Shown piece by piece: positions 38,947-48,189 of a DNA stretch of 48,826 nucleotides. Within the stretch, counting starts at the first letter, position 1. Each line of letters opens with the position of its first letter. The notes under the pieces are model-generated. The model did no database searches. It saw nothing but the letters and a program-made list of their open reading frames with translations, and was not told the origin of the DNA. Source of the DNA: Planctomycetaceae bacterium (GTDB lineage: Bacteria; Planctomycetota; Phycisphaerae; UBA1845; UTPLA1). Position numbers and translations under genes: made by a program. The stretch covers positions 1 through 48,826 of the forward strand of contig WYBU01000075.1 in the NCBI GenBank assembly GCA_011525745.1. The letters are read 5' to 3'.

Positions 38947-41604
38947 ATGCTACGCATCACTCTCAACCGCAACGCCTCAGGCGCCAAAAGCTATTACTCG
39001 ACGGCGGATTACTACACGGAGGGCCAGGAACTGGCCGGCATCTGGAAAGGCGAGGGGGCGAAGCGTCTCGGCCTGCAAGGCGAAGTCCGCAGGGACGACT
39101 GGGATGCGCTGTGCGACAACCGCGATCCGAATACCGGCGACACGCTGACGCCGCGGCAGCGGACCGCGCGCCGCGTCGGCTACGACTTCAACTTCCACGT
39201 GCCGAAAAGCGTGTCGCTGCTCTACGGCCTGACGCAGGATGAGCGAGTTCTCGACGCCTTCCGCGAGTCGGTCGAGGCAACGATGGAGGATATCGAGGCC
39301 GAAATGAAAACCCGCGTGCGTTCGCAGGGACGCAATGAGGACCGCACGACCGGCAACATGGTATGGGGCGAATTCGTGCACACGACGGCGCGGCCGGTGG
39401 AGGGCGTGCCGGACCCGCACCTGCACGCGCACTGCTTCGTCTTCAACACGACGTGGGACCCGGAGGAGGGACGCTGGAAGGCCGGGCAGTTCGCCGACCT
39501 CAAGCGCGATGCGCCGTTCTTCGAGGCGGTGTTTCATTCGCGGCTGGCGCGAAGTCTGGAAGAGCTTGGCCTCGGCGTCGAACGCACGAAAAAGGGCTGG
39601 GAACTATCGGGGCTGCCGGCCTCGGCGCTCGACAAGTTCTCGCGGCGGACGGCGCTGATTGAGAAGGAAGCGCGCGAGCGCGGCATCACCGACGCCGAAA
39701 CCAAGGGCGAGCTGGGGGCGAAGACGCGCGAGAAGAAGCAGAAGGAGATGTCCTACCGCGAGTTGCAGGAGAACTGGCGGGCGCGGCTCGACCAGGACGA
39801 GTGGGACGCGCTTAAGCTGGTCCGCGACCGCGTCGGCGGCGACGCGCTCCCGGAAGACGGCCGCTTGGCCAAAGACGCCACGGAGAAGGCGGTCGAGCAC
39901 TGCTTTGAGCGCAGCTCGGTGGTTGCCGAGCGCCGGCTCATAGCCGAGGCGCTGAAACGCTCCGTCGGCGCCGCGTCGCCGGAAACGGTCGAGCGGATGA
40001 TGAGCGGGCAGGGGCTGGTCGTCGCGTCGCGCGACGGCAGAAAGCTCGCCACGACCAAGGCCGTGCTTGACGAGGAGCGCGGCATGATCGGTTTCGCGCG
40101 GACGGGCAGGGGGACGTGCCGCCGCCTGGGTGTCATCGACTATACGTTCAAACGCGAGCGGCTCAGCGACGAGCAGCGGCGGGCGGTGCGGCACGTGCTT
40201 ACGTCGCCGGACCGGGTGATCCTCATTCGCGGCGCGGCGGGAACGGGCAAGACGACCATGATGCAGGAAGCGGTCGAGGCGATTGAAGCGAACGGCAAGC
40301 GCGTGTTCACTTTCGCGCCGTCGGCGGATGCCAGCCGCGGCGTGCTGCGAAGCGAGGGCTTCGCCGATGCCGACACCGTAGCCCGGCTGCTCGTCGATCA
40401 GGATATGCAGCGGGCGGCCGGCGGCAACGTCATCTGGATCGACGAGGCGGGTCTGCTCGGCACGCGGCAGATGGCGAAGGTCTTCGAGCTGGCGAAGCAC
40501 ATCGACGCGCGGGTGATTCTGTCCGGCGACACACGCCAGCATGGCAGCGTCGAGCGCGGCGCGGCGCTCCGGCTGCTGGAAGACGAAGCTGGCCTCGTCC
40601 CCGCCGAAATCCGCGACATCAGGCGGCAGAAAGGCGCGTACAGGGATGCGGTGAAGGCCCTGAGCGACGGCCGCACGGCCGAGGGCTTTGAGCGGCTCGA
40701 CCGGCTGGGGTGGATTCGGGAAGTGGGCGAGACGGAAAGGTACAGGCTGCTCGCGGGCGATTACGTCGATGCGGTGGAACGCGGCAAGACGGCGCTCGTC
40801 GTATCGCCGACGCACCTCGAAGGCGAGTGGATCACCGACGAAATACGCGGGCGGCTCAAGCAACTGGGAAAACTCGGCGACGGCGAGCGCCGCCTTGTGG
40901 TGCTGGAGAATGCCAATCTCACCGAGGCCGAGCGGGCCGATCCGGTGAACCTCAATCCCGGCGACGTGCTGGCGTTTCACCAGAACGCCAAGGGCCATCG
41001 AAAGGGCGAGCGGCTGGTGCTGGACGGCAGAGCGCCGCCGATTTCGGAAGCGTCGAAATACCAGGTCTTTCGGCCGAGCATCCTGCCGGTCGCGCCCGGC
41101 GACGCGCTGCGCGTGACGCGCAACGGCAAGACGCTGGACGGCCGGCACCGGCTCAACAACGGCGCGATTTTCACGGTGAAAGATTTTGACCGGAACGGCA
41201 ACATCGTGCTGACGAACGGCTGGACCATCGGCTGCGACTACGGGCACCTGGCGCATGGCTACGTGGTGACCAGTCATGCGTCACAAGGCAAAACCGTCGA
41301 TCGCGTCTTCATCGGCCAGTCGTCGCAGAGTCTTCCGGCATCCAGCCGCGAGCAGTTTTACGTTTCGGCCAGCCGGGGCAGAGAAGGGGTCACCGTGTAC
41401 ACCGACGACAAGGCGGCGCTGCTCGACGCGGTGAACCGCAGCGACGAGCGCCTGTCGGCGACGGAGTTCGTCGCCGGCGGCAACGGAATCGACCGGCAGG
41501 TCAGCCGGCGCGAGCGCGCGGCGACGCTGCTGCGGCTGGATGCGCTTGCAGCAAGCATGCCTGAACCGGCGCGGGATATCGAGCCGGAGCGGGAGAGGGC
41601 GTAG
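38947..41604 (+). CDS. MobF-type relaxase-helicase (TrwC/TraA-like)
   Basis: 885 residues. The N-terminal relaxase shows paired tyrosines (Y16/Y17 and Y22/Y23) and the metal-binding HLHAH (158-162), as in TrwC. The C-terminal half is a superfamily 1 helicase: RGAAGTGKT, WIDEAGLL, LSGDTRQH, VTSHASQGKTVDRV and a final FYVSASRGR. It would nick the transfer origin, stay joined to the 5' end and unwind the strand for transfer. No coupling protein or secretion genes lie nearby, so transfer would rely on another element. A start at 38947 fits the conserved MLRITLN opening despite a weak ribosome site. Confidence 0.92.
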   Translation: MLRITLNRNASGAKSYYSTADYYTEGQELAGIWKGEGAKRLGLQGEVRRDDWDALCDNRDPNTGDTLTPRQRTARRVGYDFNFHVPKSVSLLYGLTQDERVLDAFRESVEATMEDIEAEMKTRVRSQGRNEDRTTGNMVWGEFVHTTARPVEGVPDPHLHAHCFVFNTTWDPEEGRWKAGQFADLKRDAPFFEAVFHSRLARSLEELGLGVERTKKGWELSGLPASALDKFSRRTALIEKEARERGITDAETKGELGAKTREKKQKEMSYRELQENWRARLDQDEWDALKLVRDRVGGDALPEDGRLAKDATEKAVEHCFERSSVVAERRLIAEALKRSVGAASPETVERMMSGQGLVVASRDGRKLATTKAVLDEERGMIGFARTGRGTCRRLGVIDYTFKRERLSDEQRRAVRHVLTSPDRVILIRGAAGTGKTTMMQEAVEAIEANGKRVFTFAPSADASRGVLRSEGFADADTVARLLVDQDMQRAAGGNVIWIDEAGLLGTRQMAKVFELAKHIDARVILSGDTRQHGSVERGAALRLLEDEAGLVPAEIRDIRRQKGAYRDAVKALSDGRTAEGFERLDRLGWIREVGETERYRLLAGDYVDAVERGKTALVVSPTHLEGEWITDEIRGRLKQLGKLGDGERRLVVLENANLTEAERADPVNLNPGDVLAFHQNAKGHRKGERLVLDGRAPPISEASKYQVFRPSILPVAPGDALRVTRNGKTLDGRHRLNNGAIFTVKDFDRNGNIVLTNGWTIGCDYGHLAHGYVVTSHASQGKTVDRVFIGQSSQSLPASSREQFYVSASRGREGVTVYTDDKAALLDAVNRSDERLSATEFVAGGNGIDRQVSRRERAATLLRLDALAASMPEPARDIEPERERA

Positions 41605-41608
41605 GGCC

Positions 41609-42040
41609 ATGAGCGACAGCATCCTGAATCGATACGCGGGCCGCATGGGCGGGAGCCTTGCCGAGAACCGGTTCGCGGCTGCGACCGAGCGCCCTGCGGA
41701 AGCCGATGCGCTGGAGGAATTCGCGGCGTTCGCGCAGCTGCGCGGCCTGCGCGAGCGGGCGATCATGTTGGAGCTGCGGAAGACGGACGGCAGCATCACA
41801 GCCATTGGATACGGCTACCTGGAGCGCGCCGAGTACTGTCCAGCCGAGGGCATCACGCTGCACGTGCTCGGTCAGAAGATCCGGCTCAAAGGGCGAAATC
41901 TCAACAGCGAAGCGCGCCCGTCGGCGCGGCTGTTCGAGGGCATCACGCGGCACAAGGTGGCGTGGGTGCGCGAGGCCGATCACCGCGAGAGCATGATGGC
42001 GGACGAGGGGGAGACCATTATCGATTCAATCGATTTGTGA
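41609..42040 (+). CDS. Uncharacterised protein co-transcribed with the relaxase
   Basis: 143 residues from the ATG at 41609, 4 bp after the relaxase stop; GAGAGGG precedes it. MSDSILNRYAGRMGGSLAEN, LEEFAAFAQLRGLRERAIML and a C-terminal beta region (SITAIGYGYLERA, ITLHVLGQKIRLKG) suggest a small alpha/beta protein. Similar genes follow MobF relaxases on other elements, but the role is unknown; an auxiliary mobilization factor is a reasonable guess. Confidence 0.72.
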   Translation: MSDSILNRYAGRMGGSLAENRFAAATERPAEADALEEFAAFAQLRGLRERAIMLELRKTDGSITAIGYGYLERAEYCPAEGITLHVLGQKIRLKGRNLNSEARPSARLFEGITRHKVAWVREADHRESMMADEGETIIDSIDL

Positions 42041-42047
42041 GGAGAGT

Positions 42048-42215
42048 TCAGCGCCCCCGTCCGCGACGGTCGCAGCCATCGTCATGCCGGCGGTTGATTT
42101 CGCGCAGCAGCGGCGTCAGCATCTGCACGACCGATGCCGCGGCCATGACGCCCATGCACACCATCGCCACACGGTTGAATACGACAGCGTCGTTCTTGGA
42201 TGCGCCGCGCGCCAT
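42048..42215 (-). CDS. Possible small single-span membrane protein
   Basis: 55 residues from the ATG at 42215. One hydrophobic segment (VVFNRVAMVCMGVMAAASVV) is followed by a basic tail. There is no clear ribosome site, so the gene is uncertain. It ends 7 bp from the convergent gene. Confidence 0.35.
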   Translation of the reverse strand: MARGASKNDAVVFNRVAMVCMGVMAAASVVQMLTPLLREINRRHDDGCDRRGRGR

Positions 42216-42530
42216 CTGCTGCGCTGTGTTCGCTACATGAAGGGGACTGGGCTGGCTCACGAGATTTGTTGTCGCTTTACGTATGGTTATTGTTCTTGAT
42301 AGCGTGGCTATCCACGCAATACAAGCTCGATTTGCGACATAGCCGAAGCTGGGAACAGGCAGGATTTGCACGGGGCTACCGACTCGGATTCGACGACTTC
42401 GTAAGATTCGCAGCCGGTTCGTGAACAGTTACCACTCGCTGTACAGTCGTTAACGGTTTGTTAATGCACGTCGTGTACTATTAACCAATACCGCGCCACG
42501 AACGCGCATCACGAAGCAGGAGTAGAGACC
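42216..42530. other. AT-richer non-coding stretch
   Basis: A 315-bp gap with visibly lower GC than its surroundings. GTTAAC and TTAATG words and TACTAT (42476-42481) near the right end may belong to the promoter of the next gene. No gene is supported. Confidence 0.4.
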
Positions 42531-42875
42531 ATGAAATTGACTGCAGCCCTTGTCATCGCGATTATTGTTGGGTGGACAACAGACATATTGGCCGAGGCAA
42601 TGTACTTGCGTGAGGCAACGGAATTCAATGGCGTCGCCGTCGAGGCTGAAGCTATCGAATCGGTCTCGGCAGAGATCGAACGCTGCGCCGACAACTACTG
42701 CATAGGTCTGTCGAACTATCAGTGTCAGGACGCACTAAATCGCGCCTGCAAGAACAGAAAGAGGGCTGGGTTGTTCATTTGCGGAGAAGGGTCCAATTCC
42801 TATGGTCGTTGGTACATAGGAATGACATGTCCAACCAATCCTGCTGTATCGTCGAGCCGCGCCGTTGTGGAGTAG
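42531..42875 (+). CDS. Small secreted Cys-rich protein
   Basis: 114 residues; AGGAG lies 9 bases before the ATG. The first 21 residues (MKLTAALVIAIIVGWTTDIL plus Ala) form a signal peptide. The mature part has six cysteines (including CADNYC, CQDALNRAC, ICGEG and TCPTN), probably in disulfide bonds. No family is recognised. It lies next to, and convergent with, the kinase gene, and could be an exported ligand or an unrelated cargo. Confidence 0.68.
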   Translation: MKLTAALVIAIIVGWTTDILAEAMYLREATEFNGVAVEAEAIESVSAEIERCADNYCIGLSNYQCQDALNRACKNRKRAGLFICGEGSNSYGRWYIGMTCPTNPAVSSSRAVVE

Positions 42876-42958
42876 GGCAGGACGGGCATCAGCATTAATG
42901 CTGTTGCTCTTGCGCAGGTGAGCGACCGCCGGCCCGGCGATATGCCGATTGCTGGAGG

Positions 42959-45502
42959 TCAAGGCGTCGGTTGTGAGGCTGCGCGCCCGTCAATCAGGGT
43001 CTCGGCCTCTGCACGGATGGCATAATCGTCCTTGGTCCATAATACGGCTCCCGCGACGCTATCCATACTTCGTTTGAGTTCTGCTAGCACAGCCCGAGCC
43101 GCATCCTGTCGTCCCAATTGAAAATGGCTCATTGCCAGCAACGAAAGACATGTAGGTGAGGCGGTCATTCCGTTGCTTTCATATAACCGCTTCGCCTCTT
43201 GCATCGCATCAACAACTTCGCTGAATCGGCCTGCGCGAAAGTCCGCCATCGTGTCCGCGACCAGCCGATCTGCACTGGGGGAACCGAACGAAAACCACAT
43301 ATACCGACCCTTCGATTCCACAAACAGGCGTCGTACCGCTTGGTCATCCAAGTCGCAGAGTGCTTGGGCGAATGCATCGGACGCCCATGCCAGATCATCG
43401 GGATAGCCCCAAGAGGAGAAGAAATCTAGCGGCACACTTTGCTTGGTTTCGCGCCATGGGGCGCCAGGGTCGCTGTGCTTGGTGAGAATGCAATACGCCA
43501 CAAACGACCACTTGCCGTCCAGACAGACTGGCTTCTGAAGCAGGAGCCGATTCCCCAGAAGCCTGTACCATTCGACCGCGCCCTTGAATTCTGCGGCATG
43601 AGCGGCCAAATCTGCAGTTGCAAGGACTAGGCGGTAATCCTTATCCGACCATTTGCGCGTTGATACCCGAAGAGGTTCTGCAATCGCAGCAAAGGTGGAA
43701 TATTCAAGCAGCCTCGGCGGGCAGTATGACCATACCGTCACGGCGGCCTCGGCAACGTCCGGATGCGTATTGCCAAGCAGCTCGACGCGGGTCGCTAATG
43801 CGCGGCAAGCGGCCGCCATTTGCTGGTCCGTTGGTTCAATTGATGCTCCGGCGAAAGCAATTGCAAGGGCCGTAGCTGCTTCTGCCAGCCGGACCTTTCT
43901 GACCTCCTCTTGGAGTCGAAGATTGGCATCTTCGAGTTGAACGTATCTGTCATGCGCATTGATGAAGAGATGATACACCAGCCCGCGCGTGAGATCGTCG
44001 TCTCCGTGATCCTGAAGAGGAGAGAACTCGATGTCGTCCGTCATCGCAGCTTTAGCGGACATTCCACTCCATCGAAAGCCTACAACGCCGTGCGCCGTGT
44101 CCTGCTTCCATACGCCGGAACTTCCGCTTAAGAACTGGCGCTGCTGTTTGCACAAGGCACCGACGTGTTGTCTTGTGAATCGCAGGGTTTCGCGGAGTTC
44201 CTCGTTGGCGTCCGTCGCACGCTTGAGTCCCCAGGCGATGCCGCCTACTCCAAGCGTCAATGCGAGTCCCAGTGCTCCTATTATGAGCGCTGCTTTGCGG
44301 TGCCTCCGAACAAGCTTGTTGAAGCGATATTGCAGGCTCGGTGGCGCCGCCGAGACCGCCTCGCCGTGCAGGTGCCGCTGCACATCGAACAGAAGTTGGC
44401 TCGCGCTTTCGTAGCGCCGGCCGCGGTCCTTTTCAAGCGCCTTCATCACAATCCAATCGAGTTCCCCCTTAATCTGGGTGCCGAGTTTTCCCGGCTCGGC
44501 CTGACGCGCCGCGGCCGTAGCGGCGCTTGCCGCCAAGTCGCGCGATAGCCTTACGCTCGGTAGCGGCGGGTCCTCCTCGCGGATGATCCGTTGCATCTCG
44601 GCGAATGCGGCGGAGCGCAGGCGCTTCGCGTCGAACGGCGTGGTGCCGGCCAGCAGTTCGTAAAGCAGCACGCCGAGCGCGTAAACGTCCGTCCTTGTGT
44701 CGATATCGGGAGAGCCTTCCGCCTGCTCAGGGCTCATGTACTCGGGCGTGCCGATGAGCTGGCGGTGCTCGGTAAAGAGCGTCTTGTCGGTCAGCGCCGA
44801 GCCGGTCGCCTTGGCAATCCCGAAGTCGATCACCTTGGCGAAGGGCTTCCCGTCAACAATGCTCACAATGACGTTGCGCGGCTTCAGGTCTCTGTGGATG
44901 ATGCCCTTCTGGTGTGCATGCTGAACGGCTTGGCAGACTTGGAGAAAGACATCAAGCCGATCGCGGACGCTGAGCCGGTGCGCGTCGGCAAACTCGGTAA
45001 CGGGATCGCCGACGACGTACTCCATGACAAAATAGGGGCGACCGGATTCCGTCGCGCCGGCATCAAGCACCTTGGCGATGTTCGGATGGTCCATGAGTGC
45101 GAGCGCCTGGCGTTCGGCCTCGAACCGGGCGACCACCTGCCGTGTGTCCATGCCGGGCTTGATGACTTTCAGGGCGACGCGGCGGCGGACGGGTTGATCC
45201 TGCTGCGCCATGAACACCACGCCGAATCCGCCTTCACCGATCTGCTGAAGAAGCTTGTAGGGCCCGATGCGCGTGCCTGGCCGCTCGGATAGTGGCGTCG
45301 AGGACCGGGTATCTTGATTGTGTCGGGTCGGCTGTGCCAGGAACGGCTCGTCGGATTCGGCGGTGGCGAGCAGCGCCTCGACGCGGCGTCGCAGGGCAGC
45401 GTCGTCGCCGCAGCGGGCGGCCAGGAGGCGTGCGCGTTCTTCGGGCGGCGCCTGGATGGCTTCATCGAAGATCGCACGCAAGCGCGCGTTCTCGCGGTCC
45501 AT
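42959..45502 (-). CDS. Membrane-anchored Ser/Thr protein kinase
   Basis: 847 residues. Residues 80-390 are a complete kinase domain: GEGGFGVV (89-96), catalytic lysine in VALKVIK (K112), HRDLKPRN (203-210), DFG (226-228) and GTPEYMSPEQ. A transmembrane helix lies at about 408-430 and a 410-residue outer region with helical repeats follows. The N-terminal 75 residues (residues that include LLAARCGDDAALRRRVEALL) are the usual extension of planctomycete kinases paired with ECF sigma factors. It starts 12 bp after the sigma gene, so the two form an operon in which the kinase probably acts on the sigma factor. Confidence 0.92.
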   Translation of the reverse strand: MDRENARLRAIFDEAIQAPPEERARLLAARCGDDAALRRRVEALLATAESDEPFLAQPTRHNQDTRSSTPLSERPGTRIGPYKLLQQIGEGGFGVVFMAQQDQPVRRRVALKVIKPGMDTRQVVARFEAERQALALMDHPNIAKVLDAGATESGRPYFVMEYVVGDPVTEFADAHRLSVRDRLDVFLQVCQAVQHAHQKGIIHRDLKPRNVIVSIVDGKPFAKVIDFGIAKATGSALTDKTLFTEHRQLIGTPEYMSPEQAEGSPDIDTRTDVYALGVLLYELLAGTTPFDAKRLRSAAFAEMQRIIREEDPPLPSVRLSRDLAASAATAAARQAEPGKLGTQIKGELDWIVMKALEKDRGRRYESASQLLFDVQRHLHGEAVSAAPPSLQYRFNKLVRRHRKAALIIGALGLALTLGVGGIAWGLKRATDANEELRETLRFTRQHVGALCKQQRQFLSGSSGVWKQDTAHGVVGFRWSGMSAKAAMTDDIEFSPLQDHGDDDLTRGLVYHLFINAHDRYVQLEDANLRLQEEVRKVRLAEAATALAIAFAGASIEPTDQQMAAACRALATRVELLGNTHPDVAEAAVTVWSYCPPRLLEYSTFAAIAEPLRVSTRKWSDKDYRLVLATADLAAHAAEFKGAVEWYRLLGNRLLLQKPVCLDGKWSFVAYCILTKHSDPGAPWRETKQSVPLDFFSSWGYPDDLAWASDAFAQALCDLDDQAVRRLFVESKGRYMWFSFGSPSADRLVADTMADFRAGRFSEVVDAMQEAKRLYESNGMTASPTCLSLLAMSHFQLGRQDAARAVLAELKRSMDSVAGAVLWTKDDYAIRAEAETLIDGRAASQPTP

Positions 45503-45514
45503 TATTCGGGCCTC

Positions 45515-46123
45515 CTACTGTTCGCGCTCGATGGCCTCCTTGAGCCAAGCTCGCGCGAAAGCCCACGACCGCTTGACGGTCGGTTCGGAGACTGCGAGCG
45601 CACGCGCTGTCTCCTCAATGCTCAGGCCAGCGAAGTATCGCAATCGAACGACGGCGGAAGCCTCGGCGTCCACGCCCTCTAAGCGGGAAATGGCCTCGTC
45701 GAGGATCAGGAATCCGGCACAATCTTCTGCGGAAGCCGGGTCGGGCAGTTCAGAGAGGCGGAGCGCCGCACGCCGCGCCTCGGGCCCGCCCCGCCGGGCG
45801 GCACAACGCGCGCGGGCGTGGTCAATCAGGATACGTCTCATGGCTTCAGCGGCGGCGGAGCAGAAATGAGGTTCGGCCTGCCAGGGCACTTGGCGGGGAC
45901 CGGCCAAACGCAGGTAGGCTTCGTGAACCAGGGCGGTGGCGGATAGCGTGTGCCCCGGCCTCTCGGCTGCCAACTGGTTGCAGGCAAGCGCCCGGAGATG
46001 GTCATAGACCGCGAGGAGCAACTCATCTGAGTTGGCCGGCGCTGGAGGCGGCGCAAAAGCGGATGGGTCGGCGTTCTTACCACCGACAGCATCAGAATCG
46101 GATCGTTCTGTCTTACCAGACAT
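45515..46123 (-). CDS. ECF sigma factor of the planctomycete type
   Basis: 202 residues. Region 2 (LLLAVYDHLRALACNQL, TALVHEAYLRLAG) and region 4 (LRYFAGLSIEETARAL, VSEPTVKRSWAFARAWLKEA) match the ECF_sigma/TIGR02999 group, which occurs with Ser/Thr kinases rather than with anti-sigma factors. It is first in the operon with the kinase. The N-terminal 30 residues are a flexible extension. A perfect palindrome lies 60-77 bp upstream of the start and may be part of its control. Confidence 0.9.
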   Translation of the reverse strand: MSGKTERSDSDAVGGKNADPSAFAPPPAPANSDELLLAVYDHLRALACNQLAAERPGHTLSATALVHEAYLRLAGPRQVPWQAEPHFCSAAAEAMRRILIDHARARCAARRGGPEARRAALRLSELPDPASAEDCAGFLILDEAISRLEGVDAEASAVVRLRYFAGLSIEETARALAVSEPTVKRSWAFARAWLKEAIEREQ

Positions 46124-46182
46124 GCCTACATCGTACCGCTCGGATGGGCATTTTCTGAATGGTCCGCGGCTTGGACTGAGGC

Positions 46183-46200
46183 GGTTTCGAGTTCGAAACC
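46183..46200. promoter_or_regulatory. Perfect palindrome upstream of the sigma gene
   Basis: GGTTTCGA and TCGAAACC flank a GT centre. It lies between the sigma gene start (46123) and the integrase stop (46233). No T-run follows, so an operator is likelier than a terminator; a recombination accessory site is possible. Confidence 0.5.
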
Positions 46201-46232
46201 TGATGGCATGTACCGATTGGCGAGCCCGTGAA

Positions 46233-47201
46233 CTAGATCGAAATCCGCTCTACGACGTTGCGAGTGACTTTCCGGTCGCGGCGGTCGTAGAGCCGCGTCG
46301 TACGCGGGTCGGCGTGGCCGAGCAGCTCCTGTACATCCTCCAGACTTACACCTTGCTCCAGCAGATCCGTGGCCGTGGTGGCACGAAACGAGTGGCATGT
46401 GAGTATGGCGGGAAGTCCGGCATCCTTCAGGCGGCGCTTGACCATGAAGTGAATGTCCTTGGACGTGCATGCCCAGCCGGTCAGCGTGCGCGTACGGCCG
46501 CGGGCCGAGCGGAAGAGCGGCTCGTCGGCGGCGAGGGAATCGCCAAGCGCGTCAATGTATTCCTGGATGTAGCCCTGCAAATCGTGGCGGCACGGGATGT
46601 CGCGCTGGTTGCCGCCCTTCTCGTCGAAGCGCAAGAAATACTGGCGGCCGTCGGTGTAGAAGTCGCGGCGGCGGAGCTTGGCGACGGCGCCGACGCGGCA
46701 GGCCGTGTACATCATGATGGCGATGATGGCGCGGTCGCGCAGGCCGACGATGTGGCGCACGTCGATAGAGTTCAGGAGCCTGCGGGCCTGGGCGGGGGCG
46801 GTCGCCGGAGTCTTGCCGGTGACGGCGCGGACCTTCGGCCCGCGCGCCGACGCGGCGGGGTTCAGCACCACGGCGTGACGCTCGACGAGGTTGTCAAAGA
46901 ACTTCCGTATCGCGGCCAGGTGGAGTTTCTGGGTCGGCTTGGAGGCGGGCTTGCCCTTCGTCGTGGTGAGCGAGCGAACATAGTGGCCGACACTGCCCGG
47001 CGGGATGCGGGCCAGCGCGAAGCCCTGGTCGTCGCACCATAGAAGGAAGCGATGCACGGCGTGGCGGTAGGCCTTGCGTGTATAATCGTTATTCAGCGAG
47101 TCGCCGAAGAATTCGGCGTAGGCGAAGCGGGCGTTGGCGCTCGCGTTTTCGATCAGGGTAGGGAGTTCGGCCGTAGCGGCAGGGATCAGCTCGGTGTTCA
47201 T
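46233..47201 (-). CDS. Tyrosine recombinase (integrase)
   Basis: 322 residues. An N-terminal SAM-like domain (residues 25-115) and catalytic domain with the R of TACRVGAV, K of FDEKGGNQRDIP, HSFR (H-x-x-R), LGHADPRTT and the nucleophile in RLYDRR are all present, so it should be active. It is the only recombinase seen and presumably integrates the element at tRNA-Gly(CCC). Its place near the right side fits the expectation that the integrase lies close to the intact tRNA. Short intergenic spaces on both sides show no copy of the tRNA core. Confidence 0.92.
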   Translation of the reverse strand: MNTELIPAATAELPTLIENASANARFAYAEFFGDSLNNDYTRKAYRHAVHRFLLWCDDQGFALARIPPGSVGHYVRSLTTTKGKPASKPTQKLHLAAIRKFFDNLVERHAVVLNPAASARGPKVRAVTGKTPATAPAQARRLLNSIDVRHIVGLRDRAIIAIMMYTACRVGAVAKLRRRDFYTDGRQYFLRFDEKGGNQRDIPCRHDLQGYIQEYIDALGDSLAADEPLFRSARGRTRTLTGWACTSKDIHFMVKRRLKDAGLPAILTCHSFRATTATDLLEQGVSLEDVQELLGHADPRTTRLYDRRDRKVTRNVVERISI

Positions 47202-47288
47202 AGGCTGAAACCCGTCGATTCGTGGTTATCGCCGGCTCCTGCAGGCCGCTCGGCGTCGTCTGTCGGCGGCGGACCGCTCATCGGGCGA

Positions 47289-47723
47289 TCAGTGGGTCGC
47301 GCTGCCATCGAGGAGCCTCATCTTGCCATGTATGCGTTTCCCGCGTTCATAGAGTGCCCGGTCGGCCGTGACGACGTGCGCGTCAAGCCGCTTTCCCGCG
47401 GCGAGGTAGAGGCAGTCGGGAAGGGCATGTTTCGTCCTAAAGGCAAGGGCAAGAGCCACGTCGAAGAGGTCCTCGATGGGCAGAAGATGAACAAGGCCGT
47501 CCGCGATCATCTCCTTCCAGGTGTCACAGGCGCCCTTGGCCTGGGCCTCCGCGAGTTTTCCTTCGCGGAACCAGCGGAGCACGGCGCCGGCAACCTCGAT
47601 GCGAACGGTGGATGGGGCCACAAAGCGCGCCCCGTCGAGGAAAAGCTGCCGTGCCGGCTGCTCGTCCTGCTCGGGCAGAATCCATTTCACGGCGACGCTG
47701 GCGTCAACGACGATCAGCTCCAC
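47289..47723 (-). CDS. vapC: VapC-like PIN-domain toxin
   Basis: 144 residues from a GTG at 47723 that overlaps the antitoxin stop by 10 bp; the longer frame is a shadow. LIVVDASVAVKWI, a central E (FDVALALAF region), PDCLYLA and VVTADRAL supply the acidic residues of a PIN ribonuclease. VapC toxins cut tRNA or rRNA when the antitoxin is lost. It stabilises the element next to the integrase. Confidence 0.88.
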   Translation of the reverse strand: MELIVVDASVAVKWILPEQDEQPARQLFLDGARFVAPSTVRIEVAGAVLRWFREGKLAEAQAKGACDTWKEMIADGLVHLLPIEDLFDVALALAFRTKHALPDCLYLAAGKRLDAHVVTADRALYERGKRIHGKMRLLDGSATH

Positions 47724-47956
47724 CGGTCGCGCTCTTCGCGAATGATCGGGGTGGAATCGGGAAATGCGCCGTACTTGGCGCGGAGGGAGTCCCGGAACTG
47801 TTGCAGCCGCTCGGCCCATTCGATGCGTGGCCGGCGAGCCTCCTCGGTCAGGATTTCGCGAAGCTCGCTCTCCAGGCTGCGGCCGTTCCGCTTGGCCCGG
47901 TCCTTCAACTCAAGGACGACATTTTCATCCAGATTGCGTACACGAACATCCCCCAT
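47714..47956 (-). CDS. vapB: VapB/FitA-like antitoxin
   Basis: 80 residues. MGDVRVRNLDENVVLELKDR, then RSLESELREILTEEA, is the ribbon-helix-helix of FitA-type antitoxins; the C-terminal segment (ERLQQFRDSL and following) would bind the toxin. It precedes and overlaps the toxin gene. The hairpin at 48064-48088 upstream may be its operator. Confidence 0.88.
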   Translation of the reverse strand: MGDVRVRNLDENVVLELKDRAKRNGRSLESELREILTEEARRPRIEWAERLQQFRDSLRAKYGAFPDSTPIIREERDRWS

Positions 47957-48063
47957 GCCAGCCTCGTTTGTTATGCGATTCGTTTTCAGAATGCCATATC
48001 ATGGGCTTTCGCGCAAGCGGAAAGCTGGGGCAGCGGTGGCCAGAATGCACGGAAATCATCAAT

Positions 48064-48088
48064 GGGCACAAAATGGCCAATTGTGCCC
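48064..48088. repeat. Perfect 8-bp-arm inverted repeat upstream of vapB
   Basis: GGGCACAA and TTGTGCCC flank a 9-base loop, 108 bp upstream of vapB and 102 bp beyond the stop of the next leftward gene. No T-run follows on either strand. Operator or weak terminator. Confidence 0.5.
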
Positions 48089-48189
48089 TACTCCGTTAAG
48101 TAGAGGTATATAACGTCCTTTGTCTACTACATAGAATGATACCAATCGCGCTGCAACTACTGACTTCGAAGCACCAGACCGGTAGCTTA

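Noticed and set aside
46124..46232. Right attachment site or tRNA next to the integrase, suggested by TTCGAGTTCGAAACC
   Set aside because: It is a perfect palindrome rather than a T arm, and nothing around it matches the tRNA-Gly core at 188-229.
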